Assembly (NCBI RefSeq): GCF_048544455.1
Contig: NC_133528.1
Location: forward strand, 48,145,502 to 48,209,501
Reading direction: 5' to 3'
DNA length: 64,000 nt
Source: Silene latifolia
Taxonomy: Eukaryota; Streptophyta; Magnoliopsida; Caryophyllales; Caryophyllaceae
Shown one piece after another: positions 47,101 to 57,007 of the stretch; within the stretch, counting starts at the first letter, position 1, and each line of letters begins with the position of its first letter. A program made the translations under genes and the position numbers. The notes under the pieces were generated by a model. It made no database searches. It had not been told where the DNA came from and saw only the letters and a program-made list of their open reading frames with translations.

Positions 47101-49896
47101 TCAAGGGGGCATGTTCAAGGTGTTGTTGATGTTGCTCAACACCTTAAAGAAGTAATCAAAAGCTTGTTCATTGTTATGGTAGAGGTCCTCAATAGACCGT
47201 GGCCCTTGTTGTTGATCATGATCGATGGCATGCCCAATGTAGGGATTAAAGATCCCTTCAAATTCGTCGTCCCAAAGACCACAAACTTCATTGAGTTGAT
47301 CATTGAAAATCTCTTGCTTAGATGGAGACAACTCTCCCAATTTCTTCTCTTCGCCAATGAGGCCATCATCTTCTTCCTTGGTTGATTTTGATGAGCTTTG
47401 CAAGCTCTCCTTGTCACAATTCACTTGCTCTTTGAATGGAGCATCTTCAACTTTCTTCCTCCATTGGAGTTCCGATTTCTTCCTTTCATCTTTTCGGCTA
47501 TAATGGTCAATCATAAAACATGGCTCATGTAAACGAGGAGCTCTCATGGTCTTGTCAAGATTAAAAGTTATGCTTTCATCTCCTACTTCTAGAGTGAGCT
47601 CTCCATGTTTCACATCAATCACCGCACCCGCGGTGTGTAGGAAAGGTCTTCCTAAGATGATTGGAATGTTGGAATCTTCCTCCATATCAACAATGACAAA
47701 GTCTACCGGGATGAAAAACTTCCCAATTCGCACGGGGACATCTTCCCATATCCCTAATGGTGTCTTCGTCGATCTATCGGCCATTTGAAGAGTGATATTG
47801 GTGCATTTAAGCTCTCCCATTCCCAACCTTTTACTCACCGAGTACGGCATGACACTCACACTAGCCCCTAGATCACATAAGGCTTTGTTGATCGTCGTGT
47901 CGCCAATGGTACACGGTATTGAGAAGCTTCCCGGATCCTTTAACTTTGGAGGTGAACTCCCTTGAAGTATTGCACTACTCACCTTAGTGAAGGCGATAGT
48001 CTCAAGTTTCCGGATCGACTTCTTCTTTGTGAGGATATCTTTCATGTACTTTGCATAGGCCGGTACGTGATTGATTAATTCCGTGAAAGGAATTGAGACT
48101 TCTAAGTTCTTCACAATTTCCATGAACTTTCCAAGTTGGTCATCAAATTTGGGCTTGGCTTGACGACTTGGAAAAGGAAGTCTAATCACAATGGGCTCCT
48201 TCTCTTTGGCTTTGTCTTCATTTTTCTTTGAACTTTCTTCTTTTGATGATTCCCCTTCTTTGGGGCTTTGCACACTTTCTTCCTTTTCACTAGCTTTCAC
48301 AACTTCATTCTCAACTTGCTCCTTCGGTGCCTCATATCTTGTACCACTTCTCAAGTGAATGGCACTAACCGTTTCATGTCTAGGGGGATTACTTTGAGGT
48401 GGTAATTGCCCCTTTTGTCTTTGTGAGCTTGAAGATGCTAGTTGGGTCAATTGTGTTTCCAACATCTTGGTGTGAGCTAGAATGTTGTTGATGGTGGTGT
48501 CTTTTGCTTGGCTATCTTTTTGCATTTGAGTGAAAAATTCTTGTTGATTCTTTTGCATTTGGAGGACCGCTTTTTGGACATCAAAACCTTGGTCATTGTG
48601 GTGATTGTATGGATTTTGATTTTGGTAGCCTTGGTTTTGATTGTAAAAGGGTCTTTGATTTTGATTTCTCATGGGTGGTGGAGTGTATGTTGTTTGAGGG
48701 TTTTGAACATTTTGGCTTTTGTATGAGAGATTTGGATGGAACTTGGTGTTTTCATTGTAAAAATTTGAATAAGGGGTACCACTTTTGTAAGCTTGGAAAG
48801 CATTAACTTGTTCGGTTGTTCCCCTACATTCACTTGAGTCATGACCCAAGGTTCCACAATTCTCACATATCCCACTTGGGATTGATGAGGATGCCGTCAT
48901 GGCATTGACATGATGCTTTGATGTTTTTGAGTTTTCCTCAAGTCTAGCCATAGCTTGTTCAAACTTCAAGTTGATTGTGTCAATGTGAGCACTAAGTTGA
49001 GCACCCAATTGAGTAACGGAGTCCACTTCATACTTTCCTCCTCTAGTAGCCTTGCGAGGTCTACTATATTGTGAATTATGGACCGCCATTTCCTCAATCT
49101 TGTTCCATGTTTGATTGTCATCAACTTCGGTGAACATTCCATTTGATCCCATATTGAGAATGTTCCTTGAATCTTCATATAAACCATTCCAAAATTGTTG
49201 CACTAAAAACCATTCGCTAAGTCCATGGTGAGGACATGAGCGACAAATACCTTTGAACCGCTCCCAAGCTTCATACAAAGATTCTTCATCCCTTTGCTTA
49301 AAACCCGTAATTTGAGCTCTTAGCATGTTAGTCTTTTCCGGTGGGTAGAATTTTTTGTAGAAAGCTAGAGCTAACTTCTTCCAAGAATCTATTCCAAGGG
49401 TGGCCTTATCAAGGCCCTTCAACCATTGCTTTGCGGTGCCGATTAATGAAAAAGGAAATAAGACCCATCTTATTTGGTCTTGAGTCACGCCCGTTTGAGA
49501 GATAGCTTCACAATAGTCGCAAAAGGTTTCCATATGAGAATGAGGGTCCTCACTAGGCATTCCCCCGAATTGGCTCCTCTCAACTAGTTGGATGAAGGCG
49601 GACTTGGCAATAAAATTTCCGGTAAGATGTTGTGGGGTAGGAGTACCATTTGGTAGATCCTCCTCGGTGGGTATAGAGTGTGACGAGAATTTAGGCATTG
49701 TAGGTGGATTTTGTGTGGTATTGTTTAATGGGTTTTCTTCTCCTTCTATTGCGAAAGGATTGACAAACTCACTAGTGGGTTGAACAACTTCACCAACACC
49801 TCCCAAATTCCTCCTAACAAGTCTTCTATTATTCGTCAAGGTTCTTTCGATTTCACGGTCAAAAGGTAACAAATCTCTTTGTAACCTTCTAGACAT
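47101..49896 (-). CDS. Athila-B gag-protease, intact
   Basis: The open frame reaches back to 49923, but MSRRLQRDLLPFDREIERTL at 49896 is the likelier start. In order: a proline-rich N-terminus; the capsid domain (FPFSLIGTAKQWLKGL, YEAWERFKGICRSCPHHGL) at about residues 140-270; a CCHC knuckle CENCGTLGHDSSEC (about 342-355); a Gln/Asn-rich linker and a Lys/Glu-rich segment; and the Athila protease with ALCDLGASVSVMP (about 672), LQMADRS and IILGRPFLHTAGAVIDV. It ends NNTLNMPP without reaching RT. The product would form particles and process itself. With no stops in about 930 codons it is the best-preserved retrotransposon gene in the window and could supply gag to Athila-A-like partners. Confidence 0.93.
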   Translation of the reverse strand: MSRRLQRDLLPFDREIERTLTNNRRLVRRNLGGVGEVVQPTSEFVNPFAIEGEENPLNNTTQNPPTMPKFSSHSIPTEEDLPNGTPTPQHLTGNFIAKSAFIQLVERSQFGGMPSEDPHSHMETFCDYCEAISQTGVTQDQIRWVLFPFSLIGTAKQWLKGLDKATLGIDSWKKLALAFYKKFYPPEKTNMLRAQITGFKQRDEESLYEAWERFKGICRSCPHHGLSEWFLVQQFWNGLYEDSRNILNMGSNGMFTEVDDNQTWNKIEEMAVHNSQYSRPRKATRGGKYEVDSVTQLGAQLSAHIDTINLKFEQAMARLEENSKTSKHHVNAMTASSSIPSGICENCGTLGHDSSECRGTTEQVNAFQAYKSGTPYSNFYNENTKFHPNLSYKSQNVQNPQTTYTPPPMRNQNQRPFYNQNQGYQNQNPYNHHNDQGFDVQKAVLQMQKNQQEFFTQMQKDSQAKDTTINNILAHTKMLETQLTQLASSSSQRQKGQLPPQSNPPRHETVSAIHLRSGTRYEAPKEQVENEVVKASEKEESVQSPKEGESSKEESSKKNEDKAKEKEPIVIRLPFPSRQAKPKFDDQLGKFMEIVKNLEVSIPFTELINHVPAYAKYMKDILTKKKSIRKLETIAFTKVSSAILQGSSPPKLKDPGSFSIPCTIGDTTINKALCDLGASVSVMPYSVSKRLGMGELKCTNITLQMADRSTKTPLGIWEDVPVRIGKFFIPVDFVIVDMEEDSNIPIILGRPFLHTAGAVIDVKHGELTLEVGDESITFNLDKTMRAPRLHEPCFMIDHYSRKDERKKSELQWRKKVEDAPFKEQVNCDKESLQSSSKSTKEEDDGLIGEEKKLGELSPSKQEIFNDQLNEVCGLWDDEFEGIFNPYIGHAIDHDQQQGPRSIEDLYHNNEQAFDYFFKVLSNINNTLNMPP

Positions 49897-50013
49897 GCAA
49901 AATATCAAACAACTTGAAAACAATTAGAACGAACCTTGAGGAGTTTTACTTCCCCAAGGTGAAAAAGACACAACTAAAAACAATAAAAGAAATCTTAAAT
50001 CAATTAAACACCG

Positions 50014-50031
50014 TCCCCGGCAACGGCGCCA
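50014..50031 (-). promoter_or_regulatory. Athila-B primer-binding site (tRNA-Asp)
   Basis: The minus strand reads TGGCGCCGTTGCCGGGGA, complementary to the 3' end of plant tRNA-Asp, four bases inside the LTR. Confidence 0.95.
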
Positions 50032-50035
50032 TTTT

Positions 50036-51793
50036 TGATCGAGTCCATCTCGTGTTCACAATTAAGCATATGTGGTCGTTGGTCAATGGTCGATACAAAA
50101 CACAATTTATACTTCACAAACAACTCTACAATTAGTAAAGAGGCAAGTAAAGGTCGGATCCCAAGGGACGGGTATTGAAATGAGAATTCTATTGTAACTA
50201 GTAGTGTCTAAGGGGTGTCACAAATTGAGTTGGTGTAGAAGGTTACTAAACTAAAATAGCAATGAAAATAAACTAGCAAGATGAATAAAATAAGGGGTGT
50301 AAACAATTGATTAAAGGCACTAGGGTGTCATGGGTTCATAGGGGAATCATGGGATATGATCATACAAACATGTTCTCAAATTATAAGCAAGCAATTATTG
50401 TTGTGATGGATTGAGTTGGGTTATATCTTACAATCCTAGGAAAGTTTGGGTCCCGGAGCCGAATCGATTAGATTGTACAACACCTACAAGTCGACTTAAT
50501 CTTTCCTACTCAACACATGCATGGTCTAACAAGACTCGAGTTGGGTTATGTCTTACAAGTCAAGTTGAAAGGATAGAAGATGATAGTAAATGCAAGGATT
50601 CATAGGCTTAGCATTTCATCAAATATAACATGTGCATGTATTAAGATCAAAACAAGCAAGCAAATAAGATATGAAAGCATATTGATTTAAGCATGAATCA
50701 TTCCCCATGTTGGTTTCCCTAATCACCCATTAAACCCTAGCTAAGAGACTACTCACTCATTATCATATTGATCATGCTAGAAAGGTTGTCAATCATACTA
50801 ACATAATGAAACATGATGAATAAATGAAAGTAATTAGCAATAATTAAAAAGGGATTAAGAGATTATACCTACTAATGATTCCAATAATAAAGCAAGAATA
50901 ATAGAAGTACTTGAATCCTAGATTGAGAGGTTGTCAATCTCCCAATAATAACCCAAATAATCTTCAATTACCCAAAATAAAGGAAGAACAAGAGAGAGAT
51001 TAAAGAACTAAAACTTGGATTAAAACTTGATTAATACTTGATTACAATATTGAAGAGAGATTTGATTGATATTAACTACACTAATTATTGATAATAAGAA
51101 CATGCTCCTCTAATTAGACTAATGGGGTATTTATAGTGAAAATTAGGGAGGATGCATTAGGGTTAACTAAGGGCTAAACTAGTAATTACACTTTTTAAGT
51201 TGAGCAAGGAGACTCCGGTATTTTCTGAGAGAAGGGCTTCTCTAATCGTAGCTTGAAGAATGAAAACGTCTTTGTCATCGAAATCCGTGCGGATGGGAGT
51301 CGGGACGGCCGGATCTGGCCTGGAGAATCCGAGCGGATTCTTGGGCAAGACGCTCGGATTGGCGAGGGGAATCCGAGCGGATTCCTTTGAGGGACGCTCG
51401 GATTGGGCTGGACGGACGGGCGGATTGTATACAATCCGTTCGGATTGTCTGGCAGCGTCAATTCTTCTTCCTTTCTTCCCTTTTCTTCATGAATTCCTTG
51501 GGGATTTCCTTGGGGACTCAAGGATCCTTTCTCAACATTGCTCTTCTACTATAATATGTACAAAGGCCTTCTAGTCTTGTCTCTCCTTGATGCTTGGTCA
51601 TTGAATACAATCAATTTAGCCTCGTTTTGCCACGAAAATGCAAGATTCTTACTCCTTTCCTACCAAGGGATCAAAATCTCAAAGAATATGCAAAACAAAG
51701 AACTAAAGATAAGAAATGACCCAAATAGGCACTAAAAAGCATGGAAACAATGGTAATTCGGGGGCTAAATATGCGCCAATTATGGTCACATCA
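50036..51793 (-). repeat. Athila-B 5' LTR
   Basis: 1758 bp, near-identical to 40748-42509; palindrome cluster at 51288-51450. Confidence 0.95.
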
Positions 51794-52059
51794 AATGTGA
51801 AGCTCGTGCATTGGCCCTCTACCCTTCCCTCCACCCGGTTTTTACATAAGAAAGGCCAAGGATTTTTCTCTTATTATTCAACCATTCACTACATAATTTA
51901 GTAGTGTAAGAAAAATTAAGAACTCTCTACAATTTGTGAAATATTTTAGAGAAAGAAACACTCATAAAATCCTCTCCTCTTAACCGAAAAAGAAGAGAAC
52001 AAAAATCCAATTTTTGTGTCAAGTTTAAGTAAGATTTTAATTAATACTAGATCATATTA

Positions 52060-52100
<41 letters not shown>

Positions 52101-52354
52101 GGGTGTTACTTTGGGTATAATTCCTTAGGAGAGATTCTCCACTTGAATCTTGTTCTTCCACCTTTGGAAAGCTCAAGAACTAGTAAGAAGGTGAACTTAC
52201 TAGTGCCCATATTCCGAAATCATCAATGTAAGAATTGATTTTCTCCTTATACTTGTAATTGTTTTACATGCATAAGATCCGATTTAATTTTATAACTAAA
52301 TTAAACTACCTTATTATGAATATGTTAACATTTGAGATTAAATGAATCCTAACA
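51794..52354 (+). repeat. Copia-2 3' LTR, part 3
   Basis: Resumes with AATGT and continues to AATCCTAACA. An ATT microsatellite (about 52063-52098) is expanded relative to the 5' LTR (about 23045-23060). It is followed by the TGATG target copy. Confidence 0.94.
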
Positions 52355-52424
52355 TGATGGTGATAGGATGGATTAAAAGATGGAGTAATTTAAGCAGGTC
52401 ATCCATAAGATGGACTATTCCTAG
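52355..52424. other. Host DNA between Copia-2 and the Retand-like element
   Basis: 70 bp including the TGATG and CCTAG target copies. It resembles 60990-61060 in direct orientation (GGATGGATTA; TAATTTAAG.AGGTCA). Confidence 0.65.
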
Positions 52425-53031
52425 TGATGGGGCATATTCTGCACCGCTGACCAAGTCAACATATTGAGCAAGGTCAAAGATATCCACAGCAAGTCAACAA
52501 CTTAGACAGCCTAGCCGATACAGCCCATCGGCCTGTCAGCCTGGGTCTCGGCATGGCAATCTGCCAGCCGGGGCACATATCCGCGTACTCATATCCAAGA
52601 CCCCTCGGCGGTGAGTCAACAGGGCCCGCCGGCCTGCCATAGGTCCCTCGGCCGAGGGGTAGATCAGTCTTTCCACCTGCTAGCCACTTGGCCACTTGGC
52701 CACTACGTGACAAAAGGTGAAAGTCTATAAATACTCCTCAACCTTCATTGAGGAAAGTATCCACAACTTAACCTAAATACACTATTCATCTGGTAACATC
52801 TTCCTTATCTCTCTACAATACATACTTAGCCAAGTAACACAACTTAATCCTTTAAGTTTACTGACTTGAGCGTCGGAGTGAGTACCCTTGGCTCAAAGCC
52901 AAGCCCTCAGTTCGTTCATTGTTGCAGGAGAGGCCGAGAGGAACAATTAAGGAAAGAAGGATTCAACTCAAGACATTATTCTACAAGCCACGGGTGGTAA
53001 CAATACTTGCTCTGGAATTACGCCCGGAACA
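52425..53031 (+). repeat. Retand-like 5' LTR
   Basis: 607 bp with a TATAAATAC box at 52726-52734. Differences from the 3' LTR cluster at about 52489-52530. Confidence 0.94.
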
Positions 53032-53033
53032 AT

Positions 53034-53051
53034 TGGCGCCGTCTGTGGGGA
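53034..53051 (+). promoter_or_regulatory. Retand-like primer-binding site
   Basis: TGGCGCCGTCTGTGGGGA, two bases after the LTR, is the site commonly seen in Tat-lineage gypsy elements. I do not assign the tRNA with certainty. Confidence 0.88.
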
Positions 53052-53127
53052 AATCGCTACTAGAAGCTAGTCACATTCATTCCCAAACAAAAAAAAAACA
53101 CAAAAACCCACCCGAAAAGCTAAGAAG

Positions 53128-54542
53128 ATGTCGAAACAACAAGACGCAGTCGTGACCGACGAAACCGCATTCTACCAAGATGATACCTTCAAAAATTCTG
53201 GGGTCGTGCAGCCCTCCACCGGCGGAGTAATCCAACCGGAGTTCGGGATGCCAATAATACCAGACACGCGCGCATTTTGCCAAACCAACCAGGTCACCAT
53301 CATGGGACATGTGGTTGACGTAGCAAACCGAAAATGCTCCCGGACCTAATTAGTAATACGCCTTTGCTCACACTTTGTCACGCCGACAAGAGCGGGCGGA
53401 AACCGTCCGATGAGACCGGGGCCGAAATGTGACTCCGAGAAATTTGAACGGAGCACTAGGAGAAGCTGACCCAGTCAAGTCGCCGGGGGAGCCCAAAGTG
53501 GGCGTGGTAGACCTAAGTCCTTCCCGTACTCATGGGAGGACAGCGTCCCCGCAGCACGAACGAGGCTTACCCCAAAGGAGCCAGAGGAGTCCGACTCAGC
53601 AGAGTTGGAGAAGAAGTCCGAGTCGAAGAAGGAGCCCTTCCCGCTACGAGGGGAGGAGCCGGATTAGGAATGCGAGAAGCCGATCGCCGCGTGTCGTTCG
53701 ACACGTGGTCGACGACCCCTCGGCGCCTACGTCCTAGAAGTCCGGTGCCAACTAAGCTCAAGTTGCCACCTCTATCATACAAAGGAGATAATGATCCAGT
53801 CGACCACGCCGAGGCTTTCGAGTCTTACATGTCGGTATGGGAGCAACCCGATGAGGTCTGGTGCAGAGTTTTCCCAACAACTTTGCATGGGATGGCTCAA
53901 AGTTGGTACAAGGGGCTCCCCGACGGCTCGGTATACTATTACGCCGACCTAAGGGACGCCTTTCTAGCCCAGTACTCTTGTAACAAGAGAAGGGCCGTGG
54001 AGACATCGGACCTCCTAACTATCAAACAGGAGGGGGGCGAGTCTCTACAGAGCTACGTGAAGAGGTTCGATGGAAAGGTCCAGCAGATTCGAGAAATTAA
54101 TCCCGAACTGGCGGCCTTCGCGCTGATGAAGGGCCTCCCAAGGGGAGACTTAAAAAATGAGCTCATCATGTGCGGAGGCCTGGGCTTGGATGCCGCCAGG
54201 AAGATGGCTGACCAAGCAATCAAGATAGAAGACTATCACAAGACCTGGGTAGGACCCAGCGAGGCCGAACACTCAGAAAAGAAGAGCCGCCGGGAGGACA
54301 ACCCGGATGAAAGACGCCGTGATAACAACGAGTCACGGTCCGATGAAAGACGCCGTGAGAATAATAGGTCACGGTCGGACAAATCTGCCAGGAAACAGGA
54401 CTCGACGGGCGCCGGGTGGAGTTCAGGAACGTACCACCAGAGGCGGTATAATGATAAAACCCCTCTCGTCGTATCGCCGCCGAGGTCTTCGCCCGAGCAA
54501 AACGAGGGCCGAAGTGGGAGAGACCCCCAAGCCAAAAAGTGA
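53128..54542 (+). pseudogene. Retand-like gag (frameshifted)
   Basis: A likely start at 53128 (MSKQQDAVVTDET) runs to a stop at 53347-53349. The next open part (53429-53737) is Arg/Ser-rich (RRSPSRRRSPSRYEGRS). The frame then shifts and the capsid region follows within 53532-54542: LPPLSYKGDNDPVDHAEAFE, RVFPTTLHGMAQSWYKGLP, the LTIKQEGGESLQSYVKRF segment and ALMKGLPRGDL. The tail is rich in RRDNNESRSDERRR repeats. At least two indels break it. It encodes the capsid of a Tat-type element. Confidence 0.85.
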
Positions 54543-55440
54543 CGGTGACACGAGCCGATCTTTGCGAGTACCACGGCCACACCGGCCATTTAACCAACGC
54601 GCCAGGCATCCGAAGAATGCCATTGAAGAGCGATCCGGAAGGGGAGCCTCGGCAAGTACGTTGCCAAAGGCCAAAAGACCGACGCCGAAGCGATTCGGGT
54701 AAGAAATCCGTCTTCGAGCGGATAGGAGTGATCCATGTTGTCATCGGGGGCAACGAGAACGGAGGGTCCGCTCATGGGCACAAACGGCACCTGAACGAAC
54801 TATATCAGGCCATCAACTTTGTGCCCAACACAGCGATCCCCGCTTCCAACATCCCCGATATAACCATTGGAAGGAAGGACTACGAAGGAGTCATCGCCCC
54901 TCACAGCGACCCACTTGTAGTCAATTTGGACATATCCAACCACCTGGTCAAGAGGTGCCTGATTGACACAGGCGCGTACACGAACATCATGTTCAGGGAG
55001 TGCTTCCTCAGCCTCGGCCTGAAAGTCAAGGACTTGAGCCCCTGCACCAACCCACTATACGACTTCTCCGGGGCCGGCCTGGTACCACCGGGATCAATCG
55101 GACTCCGGTGACGTTCGGCGAAAAGAATGCGGCTAAGAATGTCCTAGCTGAGTTCGTGGTCATCGACGGCTCGTCCGCCTACAACGTTCTCATAGGCCGA
55201 GTCACCCTGAGCGAGGCTGACGCAGTGATGTCCATCCGGGCCCTAACACTAATGTATGTCTCGGACCGGGGGGAAGCGCATAAGCTCGTCTCCAAAGACG
55301 AGAATGACGAGGTGGTCAACGTCCAGATAGCTGCCAGAGGATGCAACATGCAATCCCTCAAAGTAGCAAAGAAATCAGAGAAAGGGAAAAGTCTATCCTT
55401 ACAACAGGAGGGCGACCTCATGGATATAGCTAGCGGCTGA
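54539..55440 (+). pseudogene. Retand-like protease region (frameshifted)
   Basis: This starts with a damaged zinc-knuckle-like stretch (CEYHGHTGHLTNA, last Cys absent). It continues through INFVPNTAIPASNIPDITIG to the aspartic protease active site RCLIDTGAYTNIMF. A frameshift near 55100 moves the reading to the frame ending at 55440 (VLAEFVVIDGSSAYNVLIGR; ARGCNMQSLKVAKKS). After this RT would be expected, but the sequence goes instead into the tandem array, so pol was lost at or near 55440. Confidence 0.83.
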
Positions 55441-55589
55441 CCGGGAAGGTGTGTCTTTGATAAACCGTTAGGACACTGGTAATCTCAGGAAAATTCTGTG
55501 TAGCGGCGGAGGTGTCCAAAACAGCTGTGGGCATCCCGACGCATGTTTTTATCTAATGAAAAATCGTCCAAGTCTTCCATCAAAATGTT

Positions 55590-56535
55590 CATTTTCCCAT
55601 AGTCACTAGGAAGCAGCAGACGCCGGCTCGCACTGTCATACCGACAAGAGCGGCAGTCTCTGTCAGTAAGCAGACGTCGGCTCACACTGTCATACCGACA
55701 AGAGCGGCAGTCTCTGTCAAGAAGTAGGCGCCGTCGAAGTCACCCCAAGTAGTAGACGCCACGGCAGTCACCCCAAGAGGTGTGACGCCGTCGCAGTCAC
55801 TCCAAGTGGTAGACGCCACGGCAGTCTCCATCAAGAAGTAGGCGCCGTCGCAGTCACCCCAAGTAGTAGACGCCACGGCAGTCACCCCAAGAGGTGTGAC
55901 GCCGTCGCAGTCACTCCAAGTGGTAGACGCCACGGCAGTCTCCATCAAGAAGTAGGCGCCGTCGCAGTCACCCCAAGTAGTAGACGCCACGGCAGTCACC
56001 CCAAGAGGTGTGACGCCGTCGCGATCCTCCAAGTGGTAGACGCCACGGCAGTCTCCATCAAGAAGTAGGCGCCGTCGCAGTCACCCCAAGTAGTAGACGC
56101 CACGGCGGTCACCCCAAGAGGTGTGACGCCGTCGTCATCCTCAGTGGTCGACGCCACGCAGCGAGTCTCCATCAAGAAGTAGGCGCCGTCGCAGTCACCC
56201 CAAGTAGTAGACGCCACTAGCGATCACCCCAAGAGGTGTGACGCCGTCGCATCCTCCAAGTGGTAGACGCCACGGCAGTCTCCATCAAGAAGTAGGCGCC
56301 GTCGCAGTCACCCCAAGTAGTAGACGCCACGGCAGTCACCCCAAGAGGTGTGACGCCGTCGCAGTCACTCCAAGTGGTCGACGCCACGACAGTCTCCATC
56401 AAGAAGTAGGCGCCGTCGCAGTCACCCCAAGTGGTAGACGGCACGGCAGTCTCCATCAAGAGGTTTGACGCCGTCACAGTCACTCCAAATGGTAGACGCC
56501 ACGGCAGTCAAATAACAAGGAGCACTCGCCGGCTG
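55590..56535. repeat. Tandem array, 113-114-bp unit made of two 57-bp halves
   Basis: CAAGAAGTAGGCGCCGTCG starts at 55718, 55832, 55946, 56059, 56173, 56286 and 56400, giving a 113-114-bp period and about seven units. Each unit is two diverged 57-bp halves sharing GTAGTAGACGCCACGGCAGTC-like sequence. Related 64-bp units lie at 55590-55720. Because 114 is a multiple of three, the minus strand stays open and reads AVASTTWGDCDG-type peptides; I treat those as by-products. Confidence 0.95.
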
Positions 56536-57007
56536 ACACCGTCAAACCGGCAAGAATGGCAATCACCCTCAGGAAACAAACACCTCGACGGTCACGACCA
56601 GCGCAGTTGATACTCGCAAAGCGATCAAAACGCCTTAGAAGCGTTACACAGTTAGGGAGCACACTCTAGACTGCCTCGGCCAAGCCAAGGCGGAAACAAA
56701 GGAGGCGCCCAATTAATAACATGAGAAAAACTCAGACAAGGACGAGAAAAGACCTCGGCCGAGCCAGAGACAAAATGAAAACGTTAAGTACAGATTGAGA
56801 CGCTCAACTATTAGCACAAGAAGAAGGAATGAGGTAAAGACCTCGGCCAAGCCGGAGGCAGAAGAAACGAGCTCTTATTAAATATGTTCAACAAATTACA
56901 AGAAATACAAACGACGGCCGTCCCCATAAGGGTCAGCCAAAAGACAACCTACAAAAGTTGTACAAAATACAGAGGCAGAAAGGCAAAAGGGTACAGATAC
57001 CATCTCC
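56536..57007. other. Retand-like spacer
   Basis: No gene. It contains two or three copies of an ACCTCGGCC(G/A)AGCC(A/G)GAG-like motif (56680-56870). Confidence 0.6.

Larger units (their letters stand above)
40748..51793 (-). mobile_element. Athila-B: Athila-type Ty3/gypsy element with gag-protease and extra ORF, no pol
   Basis: LTRs at 40748-42509 and 50036-51793 (TGATCGAG..ACATCA) are near-identical. The target duplication AATGT is exact (40743-40747; 51794-51798). The minus-strand order is LTR, tRNA-Asp primer site, gag-protease, a palindrome-bearing spacer, an extra ORF, noncoding region, polypurine tract, LTR. RT, RNase H and integrase are absent. An intact 930-codon gag, similar LTRs and its position inside an older LTR indicate a young non-autonomous element. 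Confidence 0.95.

Noticed and set aside
55682..56483. Minus-strand open frames encoding repeated AVASTTWGDCDG peptides
   Set aside because: The repeat unit is 114 bp, a multiple of three, so any frame without a stop stays open. No start context or conserved protein was seen.
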